64,000 bases of DNA from Paenibacillus ihumii. GTDB taxonomy: Bacteria > Bacillota > Bacilli > Paenibacillales > Paenibacillaceae. Under the pieces are notes generated by a model. It was not told the origin of the DNA. It saw only the letters and a list, made by a program, of their open reading frames with translations, and did no database searches. Of the stretch, positions 51,200 through 60,176 are shown one piece after another; within the stretch, counting starts at the first letter, position 1; each line of letters starts with the position of its first letter. Made by a program: the position numbers and the translations under genes. The stretch covers positions 2,480,117 through 2,544,116 of the forward strand of contig NZ_LN884299.1 in NCBI RefSeq assembly GCF_001403875.1, written 5' to 3'.

Positions 51200-52130
51200 A
51201 CTGCACCCGGCTCATGCCGGTGCGCGGCGAGAACAGCGCCGTGCGCCGCAGGCCGCTGTCGATCACCACCGTCACGCCTTCGATCGTCAGGCTCGACTCC
51301 GCGATCGACGTGGCAAGCACCACCTTGCGCTTGCCTGGCGGCGGCGGCGCAATGGCCCGCTGCTGCTGCTCGGCAGGCAGCGCTCCATACAGCGGCGCCA
51401 GAAGCACGCCGCTCGGCACCGATGGAGCCAGCGCCCGCTCCACCCGGCGAATTTCCCTCGCGCCGGGTAGGAACACCAGCAAGCTCCCCTCATGCCGCTC
51501 CAGCGCGCTGCGTACCGCGCGCGCTACCGACTGCTCCAAGGGAGCTTGGCCGGAAGGCCCTTCCGCGTACCTGGTCTCCACCGGGTACGTCCGCCCTTCG
51601 CTGCGGATGACCTCGGCGCCGCCAAGCAGCCTGATCAGCGGCTCTGCATTCAGCGTAGCCGACATAATGAGCAGCCGCAGATCGTCCCGAAGCAGCTCAC
51701 GGCTTTGCAGCGCCAGCGCCAGCCCGAGGTCGCCATGCAGATTCCGCTCATGAAATTCATCAAAAATAATGAGCCCGGTCCCCATTAAGGCCGGATCATG
51801 CTGGAGCATCCGGGTCAGAATGCCTTCCGTCACGACCGTAATTCTTGTCCGGCTCGATACTTTAGTGTCCGTTCTGATCCGGTAGCCGACCGTTTCCCCC
51901 ACCGGCTCGCCGAGCTGCCGCGCCATATAGCCCGCTGCCGAGCGGGCAGCAAGCCGCCGCGGCTCCAGCATCACGATGCCCTGTCCCTGCAGCCAGGGCT
52001 CTTCGAGCAGCTCAAGCGGCGTGCGCGTCGTCTTGCCCGCCCCCGGCTCCGCGAGCAGAATAGCCTTGCCCGCTCGCTGCAGACAAATCTTCAGCTCCGG
52101 AATCACCTCATCAATAGGAAGCCTTGTCAT
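51198..52130 (-). pseudogene. hrpB: hrpB helicase gene, N-terminal fragment
   Basis: This 310-codon frame encodes the first RecA domain of the HrpB DEAH-box helicase: Walker A in LAEPGAGKTTRTPLELLE, EPRRLAARSAAGYMA, VTEGILTRML, DEAH-box variant IIFDEFHERNLHGDLG, SATLNAEPL, and motif V in ATSIAESSLTIEGVTVVIDSG. It stops with TGA right after TGMSRVQ, where intact HrpB continues into the RASADQRxGRAGR motif VI. The start at 52130 follows GAAGGAGAAGAGA. Without motif VI and the C-terminal part the product could not be a working helicase. Confidence 0.88.
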
Positions 52131-52330
52131 TCTCTTCTCCTTCATAAAACAAAGTGCTGTTAGCATTTTACCATACAGGCCTCATTTGTCCCACAGCGGC
52201 GTGAAGCCCCGTCCCGGGGCATGCGCCTGTCGGAACGGGGCTTTCTGTACGGCCTGCTGGATAGTTCGTTATGCAAGCGAATCCGCTTAACCGCTTAGTG
52301 CGTCTACAGCTGAATGGGCTCTCTTCCCTG

Positions 52331-53137
52331 CTACAGCAAAGATTCCGCCCCGTCAATGACGATGCGGGCCCCAGTAATATGAACGGATTCATCGGAAGCA
52401 AGGAACGCGACTAGATCAGCCACGTTCTCCGGCTGCCCGGGGCCATCAGCCAGCGGCTGCGCGCCTTCCGGGTACTCAACCGGAATGATGATCTCCTCCA
52501 GCTCCTCGCTCACCTCGGAGGTGGAATCGATATTCGTCGCGATGGCGCCCGGACAAATGACATTGACGCGGATTTTGAATTTCGCAAGCTCCAGGGCCAG
52601 CATCTTGGCAAAGGCCACCTGCCCGGCCTTGGTCGTGCTGTAAGCCGACATGCCGAATCCGGAGAAACGGTCATTTCCGTTGATCGAGCTAGTGATGATA
52701 ATGCTGCCGCCGCCCTGGCTTTTTAAATACGGAACCGTGTGCTTCACCGTAAGAAACGTCCCGTTCAAGTTGATGCTGAGCGTACGCTGCCAATCCTCGA
52801 AAGACATTTCCTCCACCGGAGCCAGCGTTCCATTAATGCCTGCATTTGCGAACACGATATCGATGCGCCCGAAGTACTCTGCCGCTTCCCGAATCGCTTG
52901 CTCCATCCGCACCGGATCCGATACATCGACGTCGAATGAACGCGACACTCCCCGATAGATATGGTTAATCTGATGCTCCGTGCTGCGCGTTCGATCATCT
53001 ATCAAATCAAACAGTGCGACTTTGGCGCCTTCTCTCGCCAATTTAATGGCGGCGGCCTTTCCGATCCCGGAGCCCGCCCCCGAAACAATAGCGGTTTTCC
53101 CTTGAAACCGAAGCCGATTACCCTGCTTCTCCGTCAT
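52331..53137 (-). CDS. SDR family NAD(P)-dependent oxidoreductase
   Basis: This 268-residue classical SDR has SGAGSGIGKAAAIKLA (cofactor), FANAGINGTL, the catalytic Ser in IITSSINGND, and YSTTKAGQVAFAK with the active-site Tyr and Lys. The C-terminal substrate loop is long (SEELEEIIIPVEYPEGAQPL). The start at 53137 follows AGGAG ten bases upstream; the longer frame adds 34 residues before the fold. The substrate is unknown; relatives are annotated as 3-oxoacyl-ACP reductase-like or glucose dehydrogenase-like. Confidence 0.87.
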   Translation of the reverse strand: MTEKQGNRLRFQGKTAIVSGAGSGIGKAAAIKLAREGAKVALFDLIDDRTRSTEHQINHIYRGVSRSFDVDVSDPVRMEQAIREAAEYFGRIDIVFANAGINGTLAPVEEMSFEDWQRTLSINLNGTFLTVKHTVPYLKSQGGGSIIITSSINGNDRFSGFGMSAYSTTKAGQVAFAKMLALELAKFKIRVNVICPGAIATNIDSTSEVSEELEEIIIPVEYPEGAQPLADGPGQPENVADLVAFLASDESVHITGARIVIDGAESLL

Positions 53138-53283
53138 GACGGTCACACTCCTACCGATATTTGGATTAGTGGCAAGGCATGCTGAGTCTGCTGCTTCCGC
53201 TTTGCCGTCTGTTTCAAGATTACCCAAAATGGAGTGCAATTAAATCACCGGACAAGCAAAATATTGAACCGGGCTACTATCTA

Positions 53284-53478
53284 TCAAAAGACATATTGAA
53301 TTACAACCATAGCCACCAGCCACAGAGTCATTAATCCAGCCACAGTCAGAAATCCGGCAAGGAACCACCGGACATAGTTCATAAACCGCGGAGACGGCTC
53401 CTCATAGAGCTTGGTTCGCTCCTCCAGCCGGGCGACCCGTTCCCTGAGCTCCGCTATTTCATCCTCGATCCTGCCCAC
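53284..53478 (-). CDS. Small membrane protein with coiled-coil front
   Basis: This 64-residue protein begins with a charged coiled-coil (RIEDEIAELRERVARLEE) and ends with one membrane helix (about 38-62; FLAGFLTVAGLMTLWLVAMV). I place the start at the GTG at 53478 because AGAGGG lies five bases upstream and because this avoids overlap with the preceding gene; the longer frame would run through that gene in another phase. It is 23 bases after the 278-residue unknown gene and is probably cotranscribed with it. I do not recognise a family. Confidence 0.6.
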   Translation of the reverse strand: MGRIEDEIAELRERVARLEERTKLYEEPSPRFMNYVRWFLAGFLTVAGLMTLWLVAMVVIQYVF

Positions 53479-53501
53479 ATCATCCCTCTTTCCAAATTTA
53501 A

Positions 53502-54338
53502 CTATTGCTTGCCTTCCGCTTGCTCGCTGGGCTTCCGAAACCAGTGAAGCAGCATTTCCTGGAATTGATCCTTCTGCGTAGGCGTAGCAATAAGCCAGTC
53601 CTCCTCCGCCTTCGTGCTGGAGCGGAACAGCCAATTGATCGTATGATTGTTCATAAACTGGGCATGCTGCGACTCCCATCCATCCCCGTTCCAGGAGAAG
53701 AAGCGGATATCCCCCTGCGCCACATGCGTCTTCAGGCATTTGGCCAGGGAAATAACCCCTTCCTGGTCATCCGTGATCTTCAGCAGTTCCACCATGACAT
53801 CCTCTATATCTAGATAATCCAATTTCCGGACGATTTCCTCAAACTGCCGTCTGGACAGCATGAGCGCAGGCAGTTCTCCCGGACATTGCGCGTTCCACAT
53901 CATTTCGCCGACTATGCTGCCGCATACGCTGCGCACCTCGCTAATTTCATCCAGCTGATGCAAAGCCAGGCAGTCCTTTGAACGCTCTACCTTGACAACA
54001 CATTCATTCGCAATATGTAGAAATTGTTCGTACGTCTCGGTACCTGTGCGATATTTCACCCAGCAAGCCTTCTCGGCCAAGGACGCCGCCGCGAGCCTGG
54101 ACATGACCTGCATCGGCACGGTCAGCCTTTCCTCGTTCCCCTGGGGCGTCAAGTAGCCTTTTTGAATTAAGGAGTCCCGGACAGTCTCCCAATCCTCATC
54201 CAGTTCCTTCAGCAAGAATTCGCGAAATGGATCCTCTTTGCCCATTAGGCGGTTTACTCCGAGCAGATCAGTTAAATAGATCAGTTCCTTGGATTGCAAT
54301 GTTACGACTTCACTCTGGGACGCATCTGCAATTAACAT
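53502..54338 (-). CDS. Unknown soluble protein
   Basis: This 278-residue protein shows no membrane segment or signal peptide. Visible features are a winged-helix-like front (KELIYLTDLLGV, LIQKGYLTPQGNEERLTVP), a central beta-rich part and a Trp-rich end (FFSWNGDGWESQHAQ, TINWLFRSSTKAEEDWLI). The pattern of a front helical part plus mixed sheet loosely resembles secretion-chaperone-like proteins, but I would not assign it. GGAGGTGGGCAG precedes the ATG. It is followed closely by the small coiled-coil membrane protein. Confidence 0.6.
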   Translation of the reverse strand: MLIADASQSEVVTLQSKELIYLTDLLGVNRLMGKEDPFREFLLKELDEDWETVRDSLIQKGYLTPQGNEERLTVPMQVMSRLAAASLAEKACWVKYRTGTETYEQFLHIANECVVKVERSKDCLALHQLDEISEVRSVCGSIVGEMMWNAQCPGELPALMLSRRQFEEIVRKLDYLDIEDVMVELLKITDDQEGVISLAKCLKTHVAQGDIRFFSWNGDGWESQHAQFMNNHTINWLFRSSTKAEEDWLIATPTQKDQFQEMLLHWFRKPSEQAEGKQ

Positions 54339-54546
54339 CTGCCCACCTCCTCAATTTATCAGGTCTGACCCGTTATTCCTATTTTCTCTATAACTAATTA
54401 TTGAAGTCTGTATTCCTTAGCCAGGAATGTTCAAAGGGTTACCTCATACCTAAAATTCAGCCAATATAATTAACCCTTTTTTCCAAAATTTGAAACACTC
54501 CTTACAGTTTTGTCATAATCTCATCCCTATCATACCACTGTTTATA

Positions 54547-54783
54547 TCATTTATGCTCGGAATAATTTGGTAATCTATTACAATATACCCATAAAAATAG
54601 GAGGATCATCTTAACTTTTTTAGGCTTTTGAAACTTTATGGCTCTCTTATTCGTATCAAAAATAGAAAATTCATAGAATCCAGGTTCCATTCTTCTAGAA
54701 TTCTCATCAAAGATTAATTGAATTATAATGTTTTCTTAATCTATTTTTAAGTTTTCTGCTTTACAATTTGTACTATGAAACCA
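54547..54783 (-). pseudogene. Probable decayed small gene with an in-frame stop
   Basis: On the minus strand one frame reads through 78 codons to TGA at 54547, with a single internal TAA at 54736-54738. The residues on both sides look like one protein: TNCKAENLKID before the stop, then ENIIIQLIFDENSRRMEPG and FYEFSIFDTNKRAIKFQKPK after it. No start with a ribosome binding site is visible. It is AT-rich compared with its neighbours. I do not recognise the family. It covers much of the otherwise empty gap 54339-54801, of which the left half shows nothing. Confidence 0.4.
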
Positions 54784-54801
54784 CTGTAAGAGGTGATTCG
54801 C

Positions 54802-55041
54802 ATGAGAATACTCATTAACTTCCAGGATAATCTGGTACCTGTTTATTTCAATGTCGATAGCAAGCAGCCGATTCAACGAACGCTCAAGCTGCTGACTAGC
54901 GCGCTGGAGAACAAATTCAATAACGGAAAACGAGCTTTGAAGAAATGCCTTAATTCATTGATCAGTATCGAAATCGAAGGCTCGGAAGCTATATTGCACA
55001 GTAAGAGTGAATACGACTCCCTTGCGCTTTCCCTTTATTAA
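54802..55041 (+). CDS. Small hypothetical protein
   Basis: This 79-residue protein (MRILINFQDNLVPVYFNVDS at the front) is mixed alpha/beta, basic in the middle (KFNNGKRALKKCLNSL) and ends in SEYDSLALSLY. AAGAGGTGA precedes the ATG at 54802, which I prefer to the GTG at 54793 because that GTG is part of the ribosome binding site. A strong terminator follows. Function unknown. Confidence 0.6.
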   Translation: MRILINFQDNLVPVYFNVDSKQPIQRTLKLLTSALENKFNNGKRALKKCLNSLISIEIEGSEAILHSKSEYDSLALSLY

Positions 55042-55079
55042 TATTTTGCTGTAATTTCAAATCGACAGGAATGAAGAAC

Positions 55080-55130
55080 AGAGGCCCGAAGCAGCGGCAT
55101 TTATAATGCCGGCTTTCGGGCCTCTTCTTC
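55080..55130 (+). terminator. Strong terminator shared by two convergent small genes
   Basis: AGAGGCCCGAA (55080-55090) pairs with TTCGGGCCTCT (55115-55125), with an inner GCGGCAT/ATGCCGG stem, followed by TCTTCTT. It closes the 79-residue gene and overlaps the 3' end of the 45-codon ORF on the other strand. Confidence 0.85.
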
Positions 55131-55238
55131 ATGCCAAGCCTTCTCAATGCGAATGATCAACAAACGGAGCAGATTTTGCTTCATCGGCTGATAAGTACAG
55201 CTTTGCAGCTTTTTGATGATAAACCGATCGATCGCCAT
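55101..55238 (-). CDS. Candidate 45-residue small protein
   Basis: A short frame reads MAIDRFIIKKLQSCTYQPMK at the front and ends HEEEARKPAL. It has a strong ribosome binding site, GGGGAGGAGAGC, directly before the ATG. The product would be a basic amphipathic helix (LLRLLIIRIEKAWHEE). It lies between the MFS gene and the convergent 79-residue gene, downstream of the MFS gene by about 100 bases, and might be cotranscribed with it. I do not recognise it. Confidence 0.5.
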   Translation of the reverse strand: MAIDRFIIKKLQSCTYQPMKQNLLRLLIIRIEKAWHEEEARKPAL

Positions 55239-55335
55239 GCTCTCCTCCCCTTCATTCGGGTCACGCAGCCAGGCGGGGGTTATTCCCCTTCCCTTTAATG
55301 GATATTTAACCCAAATATAACGGATTAAACGCCCA

Positions 55336-56556
55336 TTAAGGGAGTCCTGCTGGGGTACCTTGATCTGAAGAGCGGCGGATTCCTGCCCTTGGCTTCAGCT
55401 TGAGAGCAGCCGCCGTCGCGGCAAGAAGCAGGCCGTTAAGCACGAACACCGCGGGAATCGATACCCAACCAGCCAGCGTTCCGCCAGCGATGGGTCCCAT
55501 CATATTCCCCAGCTGCCCCGCCGACTGGTTCAGGCTAAATGCTCTGCCGCGGAATTCCGGCTCTGTCGTTTGGACGATCAGCGCATTCAGCGCCGGAAAT
55601 ACGGCGGCGAAGAACAAGCCATAGATGAACCGGAGCGTGCCGAAGCCGAAGATATCATGAAAGAACACCTGCAGAATATTGCCGAGCCCCCCGCCAACCA
55701 GACCGATTATCAAGGTATTCCGGTAGCCGATCCGCTCGCCGACTTTAGCCCACACGGGGGCAGCAAGCACAGTAGAAATCCCGACAGCCGAGAAAATGAT
55801 TCCCGAACTAAACGAGGCATCCGCGGCACTTGCGCCAAGATGCAGTACATAGAGCGACAGCAGCGGTTCAAGAACCATGACAGAGGCGGTAACGATAAGC
55901 ACAATGGTCAAATGCCGCATCAACGGACGGTTCTTGGAGGCAGCGCGCAAATCGTCAATCACCCGCGACCGAGCCTTGTTCTTGTCGAAATTGGACTCCC
56001 GGACGAACAGCCACGCAATCAAGGTAGGAATAAGCACGATCACCGCAGCTGCGAGAAAGGATTCCCGATAGCCGACGAATTTACTCAGAATGCCGCCTGC
56101 TAAAGGGCCGATGATTCCTCCTGCCGCCCCTGCGGTAGACATGATGCCTAGACAGAACCCCACCTTCTTCTCCGGGGTATTCGTCGCTATCAGCGCGATC
56201 GCCGATGGAACATAACCTGACAGCAATCCGGTAAGAATACGAACGAGGATTAGTTCGAACGGATTTCTGACGAAGGCATTCAGCACGTAGACCAGGCATA
56301 GGGCGAAGCCCGCCCGAAGCAGCATCGGCTTGCGGCCGTATTTATCCGAGAGGGAGCCCCAGAAGGGGGCGATAAGCGCACTGGCTAGAAATGTAATGCC
56401 AAACGTAAAGCCGGACCAGAGGGTCAGATGATCGGTAATTCCCAAATCATGGACAATAAACAGAGACATGAAGGGGATGACCATCAAATAGGCGGTGCTG
56501 CAAAAAAATACGCCGATCCATAGCACATATAAATTTCTTCTCCAGGGGATTTCCAT
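55336..56556 (-). CDS. MFS drug-efflux type transporter
   Basis: This 406-residue protein has 12 membrane segments and the MFS signature between helices 2 and 3 (GSLSDKYGRKPMLL). Motif C of drug exporters is visible in helix 5 (GIIGPLAGGILSKFVGYRES), and a second GPIAGGTLAG lies in the C-terminal half. This places it with proton-driven multidrug exporters of the MdtG/Blt type. GAGGTGG precedes the ATG. Substrate not predictable. Confidence 0.9.
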   Translation of the reverse strand: MEIPWRRNLYVLWIGVFFCSTAYLMVIPFMSLFIVHDLGITDHLTLWSGFTFGITFLASALIAPFWGSLSDKYGRKPMLLRAGFALCLVYVLNAFVRNPFELILVRILTGLLSGYVPSAIALIATNTPEKKVGFCLGIMSTAGAAGGIIGPLAGGILSKFVGYRESFLAAAVIVLIPTLIAWLFVRESNFDKNKARSRVIDDLRAASKNRPLMRHLTIVLIVTASVMVLEPLLSLYVLHLGASAADASFSSGIIFSAVGISTVLAAPVWAKVGERIGYRNTLIIGLVGGGLGNILQVFFHDIFGFGTLRFIYGLFFAAVFPALNALIVQTTEPEFRGRAFSLNQSAGQLGNMMGPIAGGTLAGWVSIPAVFVLNGLLLAATAAALKLKPRAGIRRSSDQGTPAGLP

Positions 56557-56844
56557 GCAACCACCTCAACTTTGCGTTCTGCTTCCCTGGTACGCCAACA
56601 AGCTCAATAGGATAATTCCATTGTACCACTTTACCCATATTTCGCTTGTCTGAAATCTGCCGGGAAATGATATAATTTCTATGACTGGGCATATTGGGAT
56701 GCCGTATTCAAGACGTACTGGCCTGACTTGCCCTGGAGAAGGCGCATTCCCTTCCCGGGTGGATATTCATGGTCATTTCCTGTAGGATGGTATTTGTTTC
56801 ACTCAAGTGAACTAGAATTTTATTCAACAACTAGGAGGCCTCAC

Positions 56845-57831
56845 ATGCAAGACGTTATTATTATCGGTGCTGGCCCCTGCGGACTCTCGGCGGCTATAGA
56901 GTGTCAGCGGCGGGGACTTCATGTACTCGTTCTGGAGAAGCACTGTCTTGTCCATTCCATTTATTCTTATCCGACCCATATGCAATTCTTCAGCACGCCC
57001 GAGTTGCTGGAAATCGGCGATATTCCGTTCAGTACGCCGAACGAGAAGCCTTTCCGCCATGAGGCCCTGGCTTACTACCGGGGAGTCAGCCGCCACTATG
57101 ATTTGCAAATCGCATCATACGAGGAGGCAACGGCCATCCATCGCCAGGAGGACGGCAGCTTCATCGTGCATTCCGTAACGCGCAGCGGCGAGAAATGGGA
57201 ATACCCAGCGCGTAATGTCATCATTTCCACGGGCTATTTCGATCATCCCAACATGCTGGGCATCCCGGGAGAAGAGATGGACAAAGTGTCCCACTATTTC
57301 CGGGAGGCGCATCCGTATGCCGGCACAAAGGTCGCGATCATCGGAGGCAGCAACTCCGCGGTTGACGCGGCGCTGGAGTTGCTTCGCGTCGATGCGGAGG
57401 TAACGATCGTGTACCGCCGGGACAGCATTTCCGAGCAGATCAAGCCTTGGGTCAGACCGATCTTCGAGAGCATGGTCAATCGGGGGAGAATTTCCCTCCG
57501 CCTCTCCTCCCGGGTCATTGATATCGGCCAGGATCATGTGATCATCGAATCCGAGCTGGGCCGGGAGAAAATCCTTAATGATTTCGTGCTCGCTCTGACT
57601 GGCTTCCATCCTGACCGCAAGCTCCTGCTTGAGGCAGGCGTCGAAATGTCAGGCGATATGGAGAAGCCGGTCTTTCATCCGGAAACGATGGAGAGCAACG
57701 TGCCAGGCCTATACGTCGCCGGCGTTATTGCATCCGGAAGCAACGCCAATGAAGTGTTCATCGAGACCGGCCGCAAGCATGGCGTGCTGATCGCCGATCA
57801 CATTATCGCCTCCAGAGCGGGAGAAGCTTAA
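56845..57831 (+). CDS. ypdA: YpdA-type bacillithiol disulfide reductase
   Basis: This 328-residue flavoprotein has an N-terminal FAD site (IIIGAGPCGLSAAIECQRRG) and an internal NADPH site (VAIIGGSNSAVDAALELL), with the YpdA-characteristic HMQFFSTPELLEIGDIPF segment. YpdA (Bdr) reduces bacillithiol disulfide in Firmicutes. It lacks the CxxC of thioredoxin reductase, as expected. The start at 56845 follows AGGAGG; the longer frame has no homology at the front. It is one base from the DUF441 gene, so the two are cotranscribed. Confidence 0.92.
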   Translation: MQDVIIIGAGPCGLSAAIECQRRGLHVLVLEKHCLVHSIYSYPTHMQFFSTPELLEIGDIPFSTPNEKPFRHEALAYYRGVSRHYDLQIASYEEATAIHRQEDGSFIVHSVTRSGEKWEYPARNVIISTGYFDHPNMLGIPGEEMDKVSHYFREAHPYAGTKVAIIGGSNSAVDAALELLRVDAEVTIVYRRDSISEQIKPWVRPIFESMVNRGRISLRLSSRVIDIGQDHVIIESELGREKILNDFVLALTGFHPDRKLLLEAGVEMSGDMEKPVFHPETMESNVPGLYVAGVIASGSNANEVFIETGRKHGVLIADHIIASRAGEA

Positions 57832-57832
57832 G

Positions 57833-58285
57833 ATGAGCCAGGTTGACATCACCTCGCTCATTCTGCTGTTCCTGGCGGCCCTGGGCATATTCAGCAGCAA
57901 TTTGCCGATCACGGTAGCGATGATTTTCCTGCTGCTGATCCGGGTTCTGCAGCTGCACTCCGCCTTTCCTTGGCTGGAGAAGTACGGCTTGACCGTCGGC
58001 ATTATCATTTTGACGATTGGTGTCATGACCCCCGTAGCCAGCGGCAAGCTTCCGCTGTCCACCCTGTGGTCCTCCTTCTTCCATTGGAAATCCCTGCTGG
58101 CTATTGCCGTAGGGATGCTGGTGGCCTGGCTTGGCGGAAGAGGCGCCGCCCTCATGGGCAGCCAGCCGACTGTCGTGGCCGGTCTGCTGATCGGCACAGT
58201 TCTCGGCGTAGCCTTCTTCCGCGGAGTTCCGGTTGGCCCGTTGATCGCAGCCGGCATATTGTCGCTCCTCATCGGCAAGCTCTAG
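57833..58285 (+). CDS. DUF441 family membrane protein (YtwI-like)
   Basis: This 150-residue protein has four or five membrane helices and the DUF441 segments LGIFSSNLPITVAMIFLLLI, KYGLTVGIIILTIGVMTPVA and LIGTVLGVAFFRGVPVGPLI. The family (Bacillus subtilis YtwI) has no established function. Its ATG begins one base after the ypdA stop codon, so the proteins are made together. Confidence 0.9.
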   Translation: MSQVDITSLILLFLAALGIFSSNLPITVAMIFLLLIRVLQLHSAFPWLEKYGLTVGIIILTIGVMTPVASGKLPLSTLWSSFFHWKSLLAIAVGMLVAWLGGRGAALMGSQPTVVAGLLIGTVLGVAFFRGVPVGPLIAAGILSLLIGKL

Positions 58286-58310
58286 ATGCTCTGCCAGGCG
58301 AGACGAATAA

Positions 58311-58352
58311 GCGCCCATGAAGGCTATAAACTAAGCCTTCATGGGCGCTTTG
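58311..58352. terminator. Terminator between convergent ypdA-DUF441 and ygaD units
   Basis: A perfect 15-bp stem (58311-58325 with 58334-58348) is followed on the plus strand by TTTGTGTCT. It lies between the two convergent units. Confidence 0.88.
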
Positions 58353-58412
58353 TGTCTGCATCGTCTGCCGCTGCTCTGAAGTTATTATGAACTCTTAATA
58401 AGTCCCGGCGTG

Positions 58413-60173
58413 CTATGGATTCAAGTTCTGAATATTGTACAACTGAGCATACACGCCATCCTTGCTCATCAGCTCGTCATGCGTCCCCCGTTCGGCGACG
58501 CTTCCGTCCTTCATAACGATGATTTGATCCGCATGTGTAATCGTTGACAGCCTATGGGCGACGATTAAGGTGGTCCGGCTGCGGGAAAGATGCTGCAGCG
58601 ATTGCTGGATCAAATGCTCAGACTCCAAATCCAGCGCTGAGGTCGCCTCATCCAGAATTAATATCGGCGGGTCCTTCAGAAATACTCTGGCGATAGCTAC
58701 CCGCTGCTTTTGCCCGCCGGACAGCTTGACTCCCCGTTCCCCTACTTCAGTATCATAACCATTCGGGAGCTCCATAATGAAGTCATGCGCGTTCGCCGCC
58801 TTGGCCGCCTGATAGACCGCCTCATCGCTGCTGCCGGGATTCCCGAGCAGAATGTTCTCGCGAACAGTTCCGCTGAACAAGAAATTATCCTGCAGCACCA
58901 TGCCGATCGAACTGCGAAGGCTCTCCATCGTCCAATCCTTTACATCCCTCCCGCCTACGATCAGGCTGCCCTTCTGAACGTCGTAGAATCTCGGAATCAA
59001 GCCGACAAGAGAGGATTTCCCCCCTCCGCTCATCCCGACGAACGCGACTGTCTGTCCCGGGTTGATCTGAATGGAGATATTCCTTAGCACCCAGGGGCCA
59101 TCCTCGTGATATTTGAACCAGACATTGCGGAGCGCAATGCCATGGCTGCTTCCGGTCAAGGCGAGGGCGCCCGGCTTATCGACCATATCATAAGGCTCCT
59201 CCAGCAATTCCAGCACCCGTTCCCAGGAAGCGGAGGCCTGGGTCAGCACGGTAGAGGAATTGATTAGACGCTTAAGAGGTGAATACAACCGGTCAAGATA
59301 GCCGAAAAAGGCGATAAATGTCCCAAGCGTCAGATTCTGCTGAATGACCTGGTAGCCCCCGTAGCCGATGACTAGCAGCGGCGCAATATCAGTCAGCGTA
59401 TTGATAATCGCGAAGGTCCAGGCATTCCAGCGGCTGTGGGCCAGCGCTTTTTTCAAATAATTCCCGTTGATGCCCTCCAGCTTGGCCTGATCATGCCTTT
59501 CCAGCGCAAAGCTCCGAATGACCGAGATGCCCTGTATGCGCTCATGCAAATACGCCTGAATGCCGGCAAGGGCCGCCGAGCGGTCTTTGGTCAGCAGCTT
59601 GAGACGCTTGTACAGCACCTTGACCGCAACCGCATATAGCGGGAAGATCGCAATAGCGACAAGCGCCAATACCGGATCAAGGTAGAACATGAACCCGAGA
59701 ACGAATACGAGCGTAAAGGCATCCAGCCAAACGTTCATCATGCCAACCTCGACGATGTTCTTCGTTTGCTCCGCATCGTTGATGAACCGAGAGATGATCT
59801 CGCCTACCTTCGTGTTCTGGTAATACCGCAGCGATAGCTTCTGCAGATGGCTGTACAGCTTGTTGCGCAGATCGAAAAGAATTTTCGCCGTAATCAGCTG
59901 TGCAAAATACTGCCGGGCATACTCTACGGGCCCGCGTACAATGACGAACAGGAACAGAGTTGCTCCAAGCACGATCATCAACCGGGATATCTGCTCCTCC
60001 AGCCCCAGCGATTTACTCAGCAAAATATCGTCAACGACATATTTCTGCACCAGCGGCAGCAAGGACGGAATCCCGAATTTCAAGATCCCGATAAAAAGAG
60101 TGAGAATAATCCATTTCGTATACGGTTTGACAAAAGCAAAATACGCTTTCCAATGTTTCAATGATGCGCACAT
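58413..60173 (-). CDS. ABC exporter, fused membrane and ATPase domains (YgaD-like)
   Basis: This 586-residue half-transporter has a six-helix membrane domain (about 10-310) and an ATPase (about 345-580) with Walker A GMSGGGKSS, signature LSGGQ, Walker B ILILDEATSAL and the H-loop IVAHRLS. It resembles Bacillus subtilis YgaD along its length (FVKPYTKWIILTLFIGILKF, RFINDAEQTKNIVEVGMMN). Such homodimers export lipids or drugs. The ATG at 60173 directly abuts AAAGG, so a TTG four codons later may be used. It lies three bases after the APH-family gene and is cotranscribed with it. Confidence 0.92.
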   Translation of the reverse strand: MCASLKHWKAYFAFVKPYTKWIILTLFIGILKFGIPSLLPLVQKYVVDDILLSKSLGLEEQISRLMIVLGATLFLFVIVRGPVEYARQYFAQLITAKILFDLRNKLYSHLQKLSLRYYQNTKVGEIISRFINDAEQTKNIVEVGMMNVWLDAFTLVFVLGFMFYLDPVLALVAIAIFPLYAVAVKVLYKRLKLLTKDRSAALAGIQAYLHERIQGISVIRSFALERHDQAKLEGINGNYLKKALAHSRWNAWTFAIINTLTDIAPLLVIGYGGYQVIQQNLTLGTFIAFFGYLDRLYSPLKRLINSSTVLTQASASWERVLELLEEPYDMVDKPGALALTGSSHGIALRNVWFKYHEDGPWVLRNISIQINPGQTVAFVGMSGGGKSSLVGLIPRFYDVQKGSLIVGGRDVKDWTMESLRSSIGMVLQDNFLFSGTVRENILLGNPGSSDEAVYQAAKAANAHDFIMELPNGYDTEVGERGVKLSGGQKQRVAIARVFLKDPPILILDEATSALDLESEHLIQQSLQHLSRSRTTLIVAHRLSTITHADQIIVMKDGSVAERGTHDELMSKDGVYAQLYNIQNLNP

Positions 60174-60176
60174 CCT

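Noticed and set aside
52204..52243. GC-rich hairpin between hrpB and the SDR gene as a terminator
   Set aside because: The stem (AAGCCCCGTCC against GGAACGGGGCTT) is good but neither strand has a convincing T tract, so I did not list it.
53479..53739. Longer N-terminal extension of the small coiled-coil protein
   Set aside because: The extension lies wholly inside the preceding gene in another phase, while a GTG with its own ribosome binding site starts just after it.
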